A DNA stretch of 64,000 bases from assembly GCA_013397115.1 (NCBI GenBank), contig VWZW01004141.1:744001-808000 (forward strand), in the 5' to 3' direction. The stretch is from Edolisoma coerulescens. Taxonomy: Eukaryota; Chordata; Aves; Passeriformes; Campephagidae. Positions 1 to 11,562 of the stretch are shown piece after piece; the first letter of the stretch is position 1; every line of letters starts with the position of its first letter. A program made the translations under genes and the position numbers. Below the pieces are notes generated by a model. The model was not told the origin of the DNA. It worked only from the letters and a program-made list of their open reading frames with translations, and searched no databases.

Positions 1-6
1 TAGTGG

Positions 7-18
7 CACACACACACA
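7..18. repeat. (CA)6 dinucleotide microsatellite
   Basis: Six uninterrupted CA units are visible near the left edge of the window. The tract is short and probably not very polymorphic. Confidence 0.9.
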
Positions 19-554
19 GAGGTTGGCAATCAACCCCTCACTGCAGCTGGTGACTGTGGGCTTGTGAGGGCACACTGTGCACACTCACAAACAGCTTTAA
101 ATTTGGCTTTCTCATCTGGGTGGCTGAGTTCAGAAAACCACTCCAGACACCTCTCAAAGTGTTTTCTCAACTGGGAGCCTAGTTAAGTCACTTCAGGGGG
201 AATTGAAATCAAAGATGGTTTTCTACATCCAGCTGAAATGGATTGTTTAGTGATTACAGAAATACAACCCTTCAAGAGGGCTTGGGGTTCTGTGGAGAGG
301 TAGAAAGGCTGGGAGCAGTCTGCATGAAAGAGAGTAAACAGTTTTGCAGGGGGAAAGGCATTTTTCTCTTTTAGCACAGAGAGTAATGAAATAGCAAGAG
401 TGGCTTACAAGGAAAACATGCAAACATTAGACTGCTGTGAATTATGCAGTTTGGTAAGAGATAAAATAATAATCAGCTCACCATCAAGACCAAATCCCCA
501 AGCTGCTTGTAGGATCATGATGGGAATGGCGTTGAGTCATCTCCTTTGCATACT
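19..554. other. AT-rich non-coding stretch, nothing recognised
   Basis: I see no gene, repeat family or RNA here. The open frames are short and lack coding character. A donor-like GTAAGA follows position 454, but no convincing acceptor lies upstream. Confidence 0.6.
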
Positions 555-740
555 TCTGGGAACGCGGCATTCCCAGCATAGCAGAGCAGCAGCCGCAGCG
601 CCGGGAGCGCAGCCCGGCGGGGCGGGCAGAGGTGCCCCCCACGCCAGCCCACCGCCCCTTGGAGGGCACACCTGGAACGAGCCACAGCTTCTCCCACCGC
701 GGGCTCCCGGCCACCTCTTCTTCCTTTATCTCCTCTGGAA
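555..740. promoter_or_regulatory. small GC-rich patch with an Sp1-type GC box
   Basis: This stretch is much richer in G+C and CpG than its surroundings and contains a GC-box core, GGGGCGGGC, at 619-627. Such patches in bird DNA can be weak CpG-island promoters or enhancers. A TATA-like TATTTAAG lies downstream at 875-882. No first exon can be assigned. Open frames on both strands here (400-834 + and 484-759 -) are probably by-products of the GC-rich composition, because GC-rich DNA has fewer stop codons. Confidence 0.3.
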
Positions 741-1724
741 GCACTTCCCTCCCTCTCACACCTGTGAAAAGCTGAGGCTTTCAGTCAGTGACGGGATGGT
801 TCACGGCCAGCTGGGTTTTAATTTGTGGGGATAGGGAGGTGTCATTAGCTCGAGGAGCCCTCCCTGGCTGAGTGTATTTAAGGAGCTGTTGCAGCAGTTC
901 TAGACTGCCTGATAACCTCGTTGTCACCTCCCCAGGTGGCTGTAGTAAAAGTGGTGCAATTTTCTTTAGAAGGGCAGGAACCTGCAAAATAATGAAATAT
1001 GTCAAGTCAGTCCAGTGTGTAGAGACCCCAGGGTAATTTGCTTCCTTTTATAAACCTGAACTTGATTTGCTTAATTTCTTTCTAGATGAACCTGAACACT
1101 GGCTTTCAATTCTCATGGCCTCTTATTTATTATTTTTTAGACAGTTCATCTCTCCAGACACAAATCATAATTACCAGAGACTGGAGGGAAAGAGCCCAAA
1201 TTCAAATGAATACATACATACATATGTGTGTGTGCACTTGTATATTAAACTGCTGCCTGTCAAAGCTGGAGGGAAGCTTTTAAATAAAGTCATGGAGAAT
1301 GTCAAGCAACGTGAAGCAACCTAGTTAAACACTAAAAAATCTGTCCTCCCTTTCGTTTGGCTCCTGATTTATGTCAAGCTGGAATAAATGATAATAACAC
1401 AAGGTTATTAGACTTTTTTTATTATATAAATATGAAGTGTATGCATTTAGTAACCTTCAGACTGTAAAACACAGATGGAAGTACATCCATAAGTTCCAAA
1501 CCACCTCATTTAAAACTTATGCAAAACACACCAGAAAGAGAAAGCATGAGAAAAAGACTCAAGTGTCAGTACTCTCCCTGAAGCACAAATTTTCTCTGTG
1601 AGCCATATTAGCACAAAACTGTTTGAAGGCAGAGACTGGCCCGTGTACAAAAATGTCAAGCTCATGTTTAATTTTCAACAGATCTTAAGCAAAACCTCCT
1701 GCACATGGATTAGTTTTCCAGTGG
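741..1724. other. non-coding stretch with a short TACA/TG repeat
   Basis: Nothing gene-like is visible. A mixed microsatellite lies at 1211-1236: three TACA units run into a TG tract, so the two halves are roughly complementary. The rest is AT-rich unique sequence. Confidence 0.6.
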
Positions 1725-1985
1725 TGAGACGGCATAACCCCACCAGGCCACGGAGAGCCTCTGTGAGGGAGGGTGAGCCCTCTCAGCATCCCAGTGCCCA
1801 CCCTGCTCCCGTGCCCCAGGGCAGCGGTGCCACACCGGGACAGCCTTGCGAGGAAGCACCGCTGGGGTGACACGGCCCCGGACATCTGCCAGGGCTTTTT
1901 CACTCGCCCACATCCTGTGCACACAGGCGGGTGTCGGGGTTGCCCTGGGGGCACAATGTCTGTCTGGCCGGGTAGTTTCCTATCG
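1725..1985. other. GC-rich patch, function unknown
   Basis: The segment is GC-rich with scattered CpG and is open in several overlapping frames on both strands, which points to base composition rather than a gene. No GC box or recognisable domain was seen. It could be a weak regulatory island or a decayed exon. A strong pyrimidine tract ending in TTTTGCAG lies just downstream at about 2096-2120 but has no matching donor. Confidence 0.3.
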
Positions 1986-2149
1986 CCCAGTCATCCTCCT
2001 CACTTTCTGGGGTGGGATATCGCTGTAAAAAACTTCTCTGAACATACCTGCACAACATACATTTCCAGGAAAGTGTCAATGCTGTTAGTAGTTCTGCCTT
2101 TTCTCATCCTCTTTTGCAGCAGAGAAGTCTAATAGTGAGTGTATTTGAC

Positions 2150-2167
2150 TATAATAATAATAATAAC
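2150..2167. repeat. (TAA)n microsatellite
   Basis: A run of TAA/ATA trinucleotides, about six units, immediately before an AT-rich stretch. Confidence 0.85.
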
Positions 2168-2282
2168 ATTACAGAAAGGAAATTAATATTTTTAGACATC
2201 TTAGTTCAACAGAGTCCAGTTTAATTCTAAGACCTTCATTTGAGAAATCAGCTGTGAGGTTGATTGTATATCAAAATAGCCA

Positions 2283-2456
2283 AGCCAATGAATAGTCTGC
2301 CCGGGGAGGTGGTGGAGTCACCGTCCCTGGACGTGTTTAAAAAAAGACTGGACGTGGCACTCAGTCCAGCTTTAGGTGATGAGGAGGTGTTAGGTCATGG
2401 CTTGGACTTGATAATCTCAAAGGTCTTTTCCAACCTAGGTCATTCTATGATTCTGT
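2283..2456 (+). mobile_element. CR1-type retroposon 3' end, plus strand
   Basis: About 170 bases match the familiar 3' part of bird CR1-type elements: the 'ggaggtggtggagtcacc' stretch, the run around 'gactggacgtggcactcag', then 'ggtcttttccaacct'. It ends in the diagnostic CATTCTATGATTCTGT at 2441-2456. CR1 LINEs are typically 5'-truncated on insertion, so only the tail is present and no reverse transcriptase is encoded. The 64-codon open frame at 2264-2458 is a reading of this repeat, not a gene. A bird SINE or LTR carrying a CR1-derived tail is an alternative, because only the 3' module can be seen. Confidence 0.85.
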
Positions 2457-4415
2457 AGCGTTGATGCTATTTCAAGAACAAGTGGAAAGTGTAATTTAAA
2501 GAGTTAAGGCCAGTGAAGAACAGAACATTTGAATATTATCTTCTACAGGTGACTAAAGATCTAATTGCTCTTAGTAAAAGCAACCCTTTTGTGTCAGAAA
2601 GAGTGCTTACTTCAGTGGCTGCACATTAAAACACTCTAGTTAGTTCTTTTTATATTCAGGAAAAAAATTAGCCCATAAATTCTTCTATACTTTCAGCGAA
2701 GATATTTTTGGAACTGCAATAAATTTCTCATTACATATAATACACTACTGTCTGATTATTTTTTTTTTTATTTTTACCTTAAAATTATGTCTAAATGGGA
2801 CAGTCCAATTATGTCTGATTTAATGTTCTAATGTAGTCCTGGATGATTACAAGAAAGGTCTCGGGTTATTTAACAAGTGACATTTTGGATTTATTACAAA
2901 AGCGATATTGGAAGTATAGGACCTGTGGGGAGCCAATTAAACTTTCCTGGACATCATCTGCTTGGCAGTGTTCTCCTGCCACCAATATGCCCCTTTGCCT
3001 AGAGAAATAACCAACTTGCTGTGCAGTGGCTGGGAAACTGGAGTTTAGTTCAGGGCTGTATCCCTTTGGAGAGCACAAGAAGGAGACTAAAGACAGGTTT
3101 CAGTTGTTCCCATTGTTGACCCTGTCAAAATGACCACCCCATGGAAATAGTCAGGCCTCCTTGTCTGTGGTGTCTCAGAGAGTCAAGGCCAAGGAGAGAC
3201 TGGGCCTGAATAAATATGTAAGTGAATAAATCTTAAAAGCCAAAGAAGTGAAGCACCTGAACCAGGTTTACTCCCTTTTGTACAAAACTGATGTGAAAGA
3301 TGAAATTATGCCCCATCCATTCTCACTAGTTCAGTGCATCTGTGTGAGAATCCATTTAAGGCAGGGCAGAATGCAGCTTGGAAGGTCATTGTGGCTGGAA
3401 AGGATGTGTGAAGAAGGTTCACCCTGGTTGGGCTGGGCAGAGAGCTACTACAGCTGGCAACTAGAAAAGCTAAATTTTAATTGCAAATGAAGAATATTTG
3501 TTCAGTGATAGACAAGGAACTGTGTGATGACTCTGTTACAGAATCATTCTCAGGAGCAGAACTTCCACTTGAAAATGGATTTATTAGAAATTTTATAGCT
3601 CTATTTCTCATAATGAGATATTGATTTTTCAGCTAGATATAAATAAGTTAAAATAAAGGGGAAAAATCCTAAACTTTATTCTAGTGACCAAAGTAATATC
3701 TGCTGTAGAAACCTTTTGCTCATACAGGCAAGCTAGAGTGGCTCAGTCCTGGCACAGCAGTTTTCGTGTGGCCAGACCACACAAGGAAAGTTTCATATCA
3801 TTCCAGTAAAGCCACTTGCAGAAGTGGAATAGGATAGGCTTCCTAGAAGAAGTGCAATTTTAGCAGAATAATTCTGTTTATATAGCAGCTTTCACTGGTG
3901 CAATTATGATGAGTAGATGTTACACTCCTCTCTCTCTGCACCTGAGAGGATTCATTCCTGTGCCAACAAAACCTTCAGACCAGGCCAGAAGCAAAAGTTG
4001 AGTTAATTAGAATACAGATGAGCACTTTATGACTTACCTCTGTTTTGCCACTCTTATTACACAAGCAAAATGAAAGTCATCTCATTATGCTAAAACTGTA
4101 CCAGCACTCAGCTTCCTGCTACTGGTTTCTAGCTGGAAACCAGCTACATTGATGGATGTAGTGGAGAATAGACAGGTACAGACAAGGAGAGATCCAGGGA
4201 GCGGCCAATCATCACAGGAAATATTATAATCTTTTGATCTCTTGCTGTATCCAAATAATTTCAACATTGCAACTGCGAACAACAGTATCACATGAAAACT
4301 CTTGCTCTGCCCTGATATGCCTTGCAACCAGTTTTACGTTCCCCTTCAGCCCTCAGAAGTCTTATGCCCATGTTATTTCTTTATTGCTTGTTTGTTTTTC
4401 TCTCCTTCACTGCAG
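2457..4415. other. AT-rich non-coding stretch
   Basis: Unique-looking sequence with no recognised gene or repeat family. An 11-base T run lies at 2759-2769. On the minus strand a near-perfect donor, CAGAG|GTAAGT, sits around 4036-4045, but the upstream minus-strand sequence has no good pyrimidine tract, so no exon is called. Confidence 0.55.
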
Positions 4416-4718
4416 CCCAGCTCTGGCTGTATCAGGCATAAAGCGAAATGCACGATACACTTTTTCAAGGCATTCAAGCATGAACTATTTTTCACTCTGG
4501 ATTCCCTCTGCCCTGTTTTGCTCCATAACTTTTCCCAGTGCAGTGATCAACCCGTCCTCCAATCAGCTTTACAACCTCACCAACAATACTGCTCCATAGA
4601 TCAGCCCAGGTTGCTGCAGGATCATGATGGTTTTATGCCTCCAGCCTGTCACTTCCCACTGCCCCTAACTACCCAGCAAGTGGAAGTCCCAAGGTTGTTT
4701 GTAAGCTGGTGTGTGTAA
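4416..4718 (+). other. candidate exon after a very strong acceptor (low confidence)
   Basis: A long pyrimidine tract runs to CTTCACTGCAG at 4415, an excellent 3' splice site by eye. In one frame the next 100 codons are open up to a TAA at 4716-4718. The frame contains stretches such as KAFKHELFFTLDSL and LQDHDGFMPPACHF. A second frame is also open for about 60 codons. Pyrimidine-rich DNA lacks stop codons, which are purine-rich, so open frames are weak evidence here. I recognise no protein family and see no domain. It could be a non-coding RNA exon or chance. Confidence 0.1.
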
Positions 4719-6480
4719 TACAGCCAGCAGGCTGGCCTGGGTCGTAAATTTGATGTATTTCATACTTAAGTAGGACTGTCAACTGTTAAATCCATTCCTT
4801 GCTAAAAATAAAAGCTACATAATAAGCCTGATACTGTAGATCACTTTAAACCAGATACTGTAATCCCCACTTGAGACAGATACATGACCTATTAAATTAA
4901 ACATAGATTCCCTGAAATTACATGCAGAACCTCTCTCAGATCAGACCGACTCCATTACTTTACCCTGTAAATAGAAATATTGAACTTGTGTATATATTCA
5001 GACATGATGTATATAGTCACTTATCAGCTTTTGTATATGCATGCTGCATTAGCAGAGGTGTGCCTTGAAACAAAAACAACGTTGACAACATTTTCAAAGC
5101 AAAATACCTGTTACCATCTTTCTAAATATGTACTTAATTTTGTTAACAAAATAGGTCTTTATTTTCTGAACAGGTGACATCAGTGCCAGCTGAGGAAAAA
5201 TAAAACCATCTATATTAAGGTGCTGATAAATTATTTTGGAGACCAACATTTCAAAACAGATTTTAACAACTGGGAAAAAACAAAAACCAGAGCCGAAAAC
5301 CATGGGAATAATTCCACTGAGATTTTTTTTCCTGGTAAAATGCATATTTCTGGAGAATTTGCAGCTCAATGAACTCTATTGTTGTAGTTATATTTTACAG
5401 CTTTCTAGCTGTCTTCACTCTGTTACTGAAGGGTAGCTTTGGTGATCCGTGAGATGGAAATGTTGAGAGGAGCACCAGGAAAGGACACAGCCCTGTGACC
5501 TGATGTGGAGAGAGGTTCTGATCACAACAAGACTTCATCCTCATCTTCCCATGGCTCCCGAGATGGACAGAAGAATGAATACTGTCTTCATGTGGATTGC
5601 TGCAGAAGGAAAGAAACAGGTTATGCATATTTTATGCCTGTGTGGCACCTACTTAGTGTGCTTTAGCACTGGACACTGCATTATATCATTATGTACAGGG
5701 TTAAACCAGATTACTGCTGAGTACCCACACCCAGCATTTCACAGCTGCTCTCTTGCCTTGGCACACAATCAGGGCTTTCTTCCAACATAGCTCAGCAAAA
5801 CTGCTACCTCCGTGTCTTGCAGCAACTCTCATTTATTTATTCAGATTTATCACCACACCTATCAAGCTCTTTGCTTTTACATGTTTTCTTTCTCTTTTTT
5901 TTTCCTTCTCAAACTTCACTGCCTCAGCTGTTTTTCTGAGGACTCACTACAAAACTGGGACCTTTTCTATTCTTTTGGAGTGCGGGAGCAACTCTGCTAT
6001 TTCCATATAAAGCTCCAAATTGGGAATGTCAAATGGAATCAACTGCATCTGAAACACAACCAGCCAGCTGACCAAATAAATGAATAAGCAAAAAAAGAAG
6101 CAGGTTATGTGAGGCCACCATTCAGGTGGATGCAAAAAATAACACTTGTGCTTCTAGAATGAGGATAAATCAAGATGCTGCAGTCTGTAGCAGTATTAGA
6201 GGGGTAATATTTTCCCACACAATAAAATGAAGTTCTCTTGAGCAGTTCCTGCAGTGGATGAGTCACTGTCTGTCTTGGCTGGTTTATTCAGAACTACTTC
6301 TGTTCAGCAAGAATGGAGGAGAAATCTTATTCTCCCCTGTCTGTGAGCCCTCAGATTTGCCAGACCTGTGCTGATGCAATACAGCATTTCATTCCACAGC
6401 CCCACTCCGGGTTCAGTCTGATGTCTCAATGAGTCTCTAGTTTTCCAAGCAGCCTATCCATGTTGGAAGCAAGGAAGCTG
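4719..6480. other. non-coding stretch with overlapping short open frames
   Basis: No gene is recognised. Around 5499-5666 two plus-strand frames are open at once (a 55-codon frame without a start, and the frame read from 5503). That argues for composition rather than coding. The remainder is AT-rich unique sequence. Confidence 0.5.
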
Positions 6481-6504
6481 AATGTAATCTGCTTTTTTTT
6501 GCAG

Positions 6505-6665
6505 GAAGCCCTGCTCCTGAGCACCGAGGCTGTTCAGGCAGGAGCAGCAGTTCTGTGAATGGGGAGCAGCAGCTGATGGCAGTGATGCCTTCCTCAGAGG
6601 TCACAGCTTTGGGGAGTAGCTGTGACTGGGAGGAGCTGAAGCCATTCTTCTATGAGAAAGTGTGA
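6505..6665 (+). other. candidate terminal coding exon (unrecognised protein)
   Basis: A strong acceptor (eight T then GCAG, ending at 6504) is followed by an open frame starting at 6507 in splice phase 2, since two bases (GA) would complete the previous codon. The frame runs 52 codons to TGA at 6663-6665. The predicted peptide is serine-rich at first (RSSSS) and ends in SCDWEELKPFFYEKV. Codon choice (many CTG, GAG, CAG and GTG) resembles vertebrate coding sequence. I do not recognise the protein and see no domain or signal. It has no upstream start codon of its own, so as coding sequence it needs an upstream exon, which I could not find. About 8% of random 52-codon stretches stay open, so chance is quite possible. 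Confidence 0.22.
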
Positions 6666-6805
6666 AGCCAGCCTGTATATTGGTGAAGCCACTCCAGGGA
6701 TATGCTTCAGCAGAAAGACATGACAAGCTGTGAATTACAGTGCATTAATTCAAGCCTAACATATTGTCAAGTATGGGGCCAAAGGGCTAAGAGCCATCCA
6801 TACAG

Positions 6806-6840
6806 CTAGGTGTGAATTAATTCACACTAGTTCACACACT
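6806..6840. promoter_or_regulatory. 18-bp perfect palindrome with T-box-like half-sites
   Basis: GTGTGAATTAATTCACAC at 6810-6827 is a perfect palindrome. CTA and TAG outside it extend the symmetry with one unpaired base. AGGTGTGAA (6808-6816) and the inverted TTCACAC (6821-6827) each resemble the T-box half-site AGGTGTGA, and a third TTCACAC follows from 6832. The centre AATTAATT also suits homeodomain proteins. Binding is inference from motif resemblance only. Confidence 0.35.
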
Positions 6841-8808
6841 GAAGTGTCTTATTGTGATAATAGATTTAATACTCCTAAAATGTTATTTTAAAATATCTAT
6901 ATATTATTAATTAAGGTGTGAGACTTATGCCTCCTGAACACTGAATTATATCTCAATGAAACCATTGCTCAAAATTCTTATTAACCCAGAAGGTCACTCA
7001 ATTTCTCCTGCCCATTTCATAATAATAAATAGTACAAACTGTTCAGACCATCCCATCTCTTTGTTACAGGAACTATCACCATCAAAAGGGAAATCCCTCT
7101 TCCTGTATGTAAAATTAATGCTCAAGAATGTGGTTGGATAAATGTTTCCTGCATGTAGATGTTCAGCCATCTGTTTCTGGATTTCTCTTTGATAAGTAAG
7201 TGCTGGTTACCACTGAGTGATTATGTGCAAAACCTGTACCAGGAGGAAAGGTGCCTGTACACAAGTGCTAATCAATGAACTTTGCTAGCCATCAATTCAT
7301 ATTTCCAAAGTGCTTGCATTGAAATGAAAGTCATTATGGCCATGCCAATTAGTAAGAAAAATATACTGGGCTTTTGTCTCTTGCCAGTGGAGGTCAAGGT
7401 ACTCTAATTTTGACAGGATGTCATCCAGAGAGGAGCAGAAAAGCAGATTGGGTGGAGCCCAGCCCTGAGGAAAGTTTATTAAAGCTGATGGGAACTGCCC
7501 AGAGTAGGTCAAACTCATTCACTTCTATCAGGAATGAGTTTGGTCCCCAGGGAACAGTTAAATATTAAATCCATTTCTGGTTTTTGTTTTGTTTTGTTTT
7601 TAACCGAGTCTTGGCTTCTGAGCTGTTTATAAGAGAAAATGATATAGTAAATTATGTAAGATAAATGATACAGTCTGGCAGTGTGAGAAATCTACTATTC
7701 GTAACTAATTCTAATTTTTTAAGCTACTGTATGTCATAGCTAAAGCAGCACATGCTATCCCTGAGCTGTCTTTGAGATTTACTACTTGTGTTAGTGTTTC
7801 ATCTGTGGTTTGTTTAAAATGTTTGGGGGGCTTGAGGCCGTGGTGCTGTGCTGAGGCTGTGAGCTGCATGTAAAAGGCTGAAAGTGCCCTTCTGCATTTG
7901 GGTGGGTGAGCGGAGAGGTCTGCTGCGGAGGCAAATTGAAGTAAATGACCAACAGTCAGTTAAATGCTTCTGTATCAAAGAGAGCTCTGTCAGGGTATGA
8001 CACTGGAAGACCTTGGCATGGGTGAAGACAAGCTTTTGTGGACCTGAAGGGAGCAAAGGCAGCCAGATCTGAGGCTCAGTACAAAGGCAGCCACGAGAAC
8101 ACGCGCCCTCAGCACCCTGGCTAAGCAGACCTGTCTCCTCTTAAGACAGAAAGCTTCCCAGTAAAGGTTTTTACATTTTATTGATCTTTGTCTTTTATCT
8201 TCCTCTGCAGCAAACCTTTCCAACAGCACAAACATTTTATTAGACAGTTACACCGTTGTGGCTGCTGTATGTTCCTTCCAGAGCACACCTTTTCTATGCC
8301 GTGCTGGTTTTGCCTTACAAAGCAAGTTAATAAATTATACAGCGATGAGCTTTGATTGCTTCACGTTCAAACTGCTCTCTCCCAGAGGCTGTGTTACCCA
8401 AGATATTAGCAGGGAGAGCTGCTCTGCCCTTGTTTAGTGGGCAGGCAGGAGCGGTGCCGAGGGGCAGCCCCTGGAGCATAGTGAAACCATTGTCTCCTTC
8501 CAGGACAAGCCACGGAGCCTGAACCGCAGGAGCGCACCCTTGGATGTCCCTTGGCATTGCAGGCTGTGTTACACAGTGAAAGGAGACTGTATCTGAGCAT
8601 CTGGGAGAAAAGTCTATGACAGGTTTATTTGATATTTTTACTGGAGACCATACAATTACTGGAATACCTGGATTTATTTGAATGGAAGTATTATAGAAAT
8701 ATTCTCTCCAGTGGTTTCCTGCATGGAGAGGAAATTTCATTTTGCAGCCAAAATTTTGTCAGAGGGTCACAACCTCTTTCTCAATGCTGAAAAACTGTTG
8801 GAACTCAC
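6841..8808. other. AT-rich non-coding stretch
   Basis: No gene or repeat family is recognised. A short TTTTG repeat lies at 7581-7601. A mildly GC-richer part around 8400-8560 carries overlapping open frames on the minus strand without coding signals. Confidence 0.55.
7581..7601. repeat. (TTTTG)n simple repeat
   Basis: Three to four TTTTG units lie within a T-rich run. Confidence 0.8.
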
Positions 8809-8933
8809 CTTGTAATAAAATGAAAGTCTTCCAAAGAGATTAACCCCCCTCAGCCTATGATGGAGGGTCCTTCCACACTGATGCTGCCGGAGGCTGGTAC
8901 AACATGTTGGGCACTTTCTCATTGAAAAAGGCC
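8809..8933 (-). other. candidate minus-strand exon (low confidence)
   Basis: Read on the minus strand, a pyrimidine-rich acceptor (CTGCCCTTCTCAG) precedes 125 bases that end at a near-perfect donor, ACAAG|GTGAGT. The segment lies within a 141-codon open frame (8767-9192, minus). The part inside the exon includes MRKCPTCCTSLRQHQCG, with a CPTCC cysteine cluster. No family is recognised, and the cysteines do not form a spacing I can assign to a zinc-binding domain. Chance pairing of good splice sites is the main alternative. Confidence 0.12.
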
Positions 8934-11524
8934 CTGAGAAGGGCAGCATCCTCACCAGGACCTGCTCTGGGGCTTGATGCAGGGCTAGAAAGGCACAAAA
9001 GGTAAACACAAACATGAAATATATGTTAAGCCCGTTTCTGAAGGCAGCAAACTTCTGGTGAGAGAATATTTCTCTAACTCCTGTGCTGGCTGACTCTGGG
9101 GGCTTCGGAGAAAGAGCATCACAGCTACAAGTGAGGAAAAAGGGTACAGGATCTTGACTTGTGCAAAATGCAGTCTGGGTTTGTTTTCTCATGGAATTAC
9201 TTCTGGTTGCTGTCTTCTGAGCGAAACCTTTTAAACATGCAAAACATGTGGCCAGAAGGGGAATTCAGAAGTACTGGTCTGCACACTTTGAAGTGAAACT
9301 GAAAGCTTTGGGTTAGAAATCTCAATGACCTGGCACAGCCTTGCTCTGCCCCCTTTCCTTTCCGTGGAAGCAGCTGCCATGGCCTTCTCTGTGCTAGTGT
9401 GAATAAAAAACACAAGCTAGGGACAGAACAAGCCTGATCCCCTCTTTTTTTTTTTATTTCCCAGCATCTGAATTGCTAGATGAGATCAGAGCTAGAGTCC
9501 ACCTAGTCTAGTTTCCTGTCTCTGATAGCAGCCAGAACCAGATCCCTTGGATAAAGGCATAAGAAATCTCAGTTCTGGCAAAAAGAGAACAATTTAGCCC
9601 CCACCAATGGGTTCATCTTAATCTCTAAGAGTGGGAAAGTGTTTGAAACTTTGAGGTATGAGCTTTTACAACCTTTCTACGACTCTCTTAGCATTAATTA
9701 TCATAACTCTGGCACCTCTAAAAACTTGTTGTAACATTTGGCACTGTGTTGAGAGTAAGGCATGTTGAAAGAAGAGAACAGGACTTCTAAAAACGCTGAG
9801 GCACTGCTGGGATTATTGACTCAAGGACCTCAGTGAGGGAACATAACACAGGGTCATGTTTCCCAGTAATAACATGGGTGGTTGACTTCCCAGCATAAGG
9901 AAAAACTGGAAAAAATTGAAACTCATGTTGTTTTGGATAGAGCCCAAGAAGTTACTGGAGATTTACAATTAGATCATGCAGAAACCGTGGGCTGATTTGG
10001 TTTCATTTTTCCAAACAGATGTTGGAGAGGTCTCAGAAGAGGTGGTGTGGAGGGCGCTATATTAGTAACTGAAATAAGTGTAGCTAATTCCAATTTAATA
10101 CTGTATTTTATGCGTTACAATCACTTTCCTAAGTGTAAATACTGAGCATATTAATTATTGCATGGTAATTTTCTAGCCCTATAATTAAGTCGTTTTCCTT
10201 CAAAAGAACGTATAGAGTCGTGGTGCAGATTTTCAGCAGGCATTTCTCCTATTGCTGCTGCTATTGGCAGCAACATAATCCATCCCATTGTCATTGATGA
10301 GCTCTTCTGACTAAGAGGGAAAGTGACAGTAACATCTATATCAGATCATCTGGAGTGGGCCAACTGCACATTGCATTAAAATATGAAGTGGAGAGCAGTC
10401 CTGTGGGGCCAAGGTTAACAGTTCCTTTCCATCTGTAATTCCTGTCATTCCTGGGTGCAGTCTGTGAGCTGTCACACAGCACAAGCATTTGTGGAGGATA
10501 CACGAATTACCAAAACTGACCACAGCAAGACAAATACAAGCTGTTCTGGGACTGTTGGTCAGTGAGGGTTTGTACAATAGAATTTCCTTTTCTTCTGTGA
10601 CACTGGAGACAGTCTTGGGGTGGGGGATGTCACGTGGAATGGTATCTGATAGACTTTCTCAGATTGTTCATCTTATTTGCTGTCTAGCTGGTCATTTCTG
10701 CTTTCCTGTGCTTGGGTACTGATGCTACCAGTCTGGCTTTACCCAATCATCTTTAAGGACAATTATTTTGTGTGGTTGTATCCTTAATTATATCATACAG
10801 TGCCCAGGAAGCAAGCACGCTATTTTCTCTGCTGTCCACTATTAACAAAAACCCATATCACTGCCAGCACTAAGCACTGCAGTCAGAAATCATATTACTT
10901 AGGAACCAATCTCATTTTCTTTTTCCTAAAAAAACCCTCACAGAACAAAACCAAAGCATGGTTTTGATGTTCTCTAGTGTTTTTTCTCTAAATACTGGAG
11001 GACACAGAGAGCCCTAACAAGCAAAAAGCTCAGCTGGACCAGCAGCCCCTTGCAGAGCTCTCTCTGAATTCCCTGGATGTTCTGCACGCAGAGCACAGAC
11101 CAAGCATATCCCGCTGTGGCTGACCCTCTCTTCTTGTACAGGCACCTACCAAGAATATATTACCCCCAAACTTTTGGCAAAGCACAAATAAGCTTCTGGA
11201 AGTTTTGCAGTGGTATCAATGTCCTCTCTAAAAATAGAGCTTCATCTCTTACTGAGTGGAACACCAGGAAGCCATCAGCACCTGAGAGCTGCCCAGCCTG
11301 CTGACGTGGTTTTCCTTCCATACTCTGCACTGAAGATTAGCCAACCCTTTCATTCCTCCATTAATCACCTCTCATGTTTAGAGGATAGTAACCACAAAAT
11401 AAGCAACCTGGTGACTCTTGCAGCAGTTTGGCATTTCTGTACTTCCTAGGAAGGCTGTTAATATTTGTATTTCCAAAGCAAAGGACCTGGGGGCTCCTGA
11501 CACATTCTTCCTGTCCCACCCCAG
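8934..11524. other. non-coding stretch, nothing recognised
   Basis: Unique-looking sequence of mixed composition. Short open frames on both strands have no recognisable product. No repeat family was seen, apart from a T-rich run near 9446-9456. Confidence 0.55.
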
Positions 11525-11562
11525 CGGGGCCAGCTGTGCCCCGCAGTGCCTGCTGTCTGGAG
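11525..11562 (+). other. candidate 38-base micro-exon
   Basis: All the parts of an exon definition signal sit close together. CTGAC, a branch-point match, lies about 25 bases upstream. A pyrimidine tract ends in CCCACCCCAG at 11524. A 38-base GC-rich segment follows and ends in GGAG, directly followed by the consensus donor GTGAGT (11563-11568). All three frames are open through the segment, so the reading frame is undetermined, and 38 is not a multiple of three. It could be a coding micro-exon, a non-coding RNA exon or a pseudo-exon. No neighbouring exon was identified. Confidence 0.18.

Noticed and set aside
4036..4100. Minus-strand donor CAGAG|GTAAGT
   Set aside because: No acceptor with a pyrimidine tract within a plausible exon length.
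5499..5790. Coding-like 55-codon frame with a serine run
   Set aside because: A second plus frame over the same bases is equally open, there is no good acceptor, and the only donor-like site (AACAG|GTTATG) is poor.
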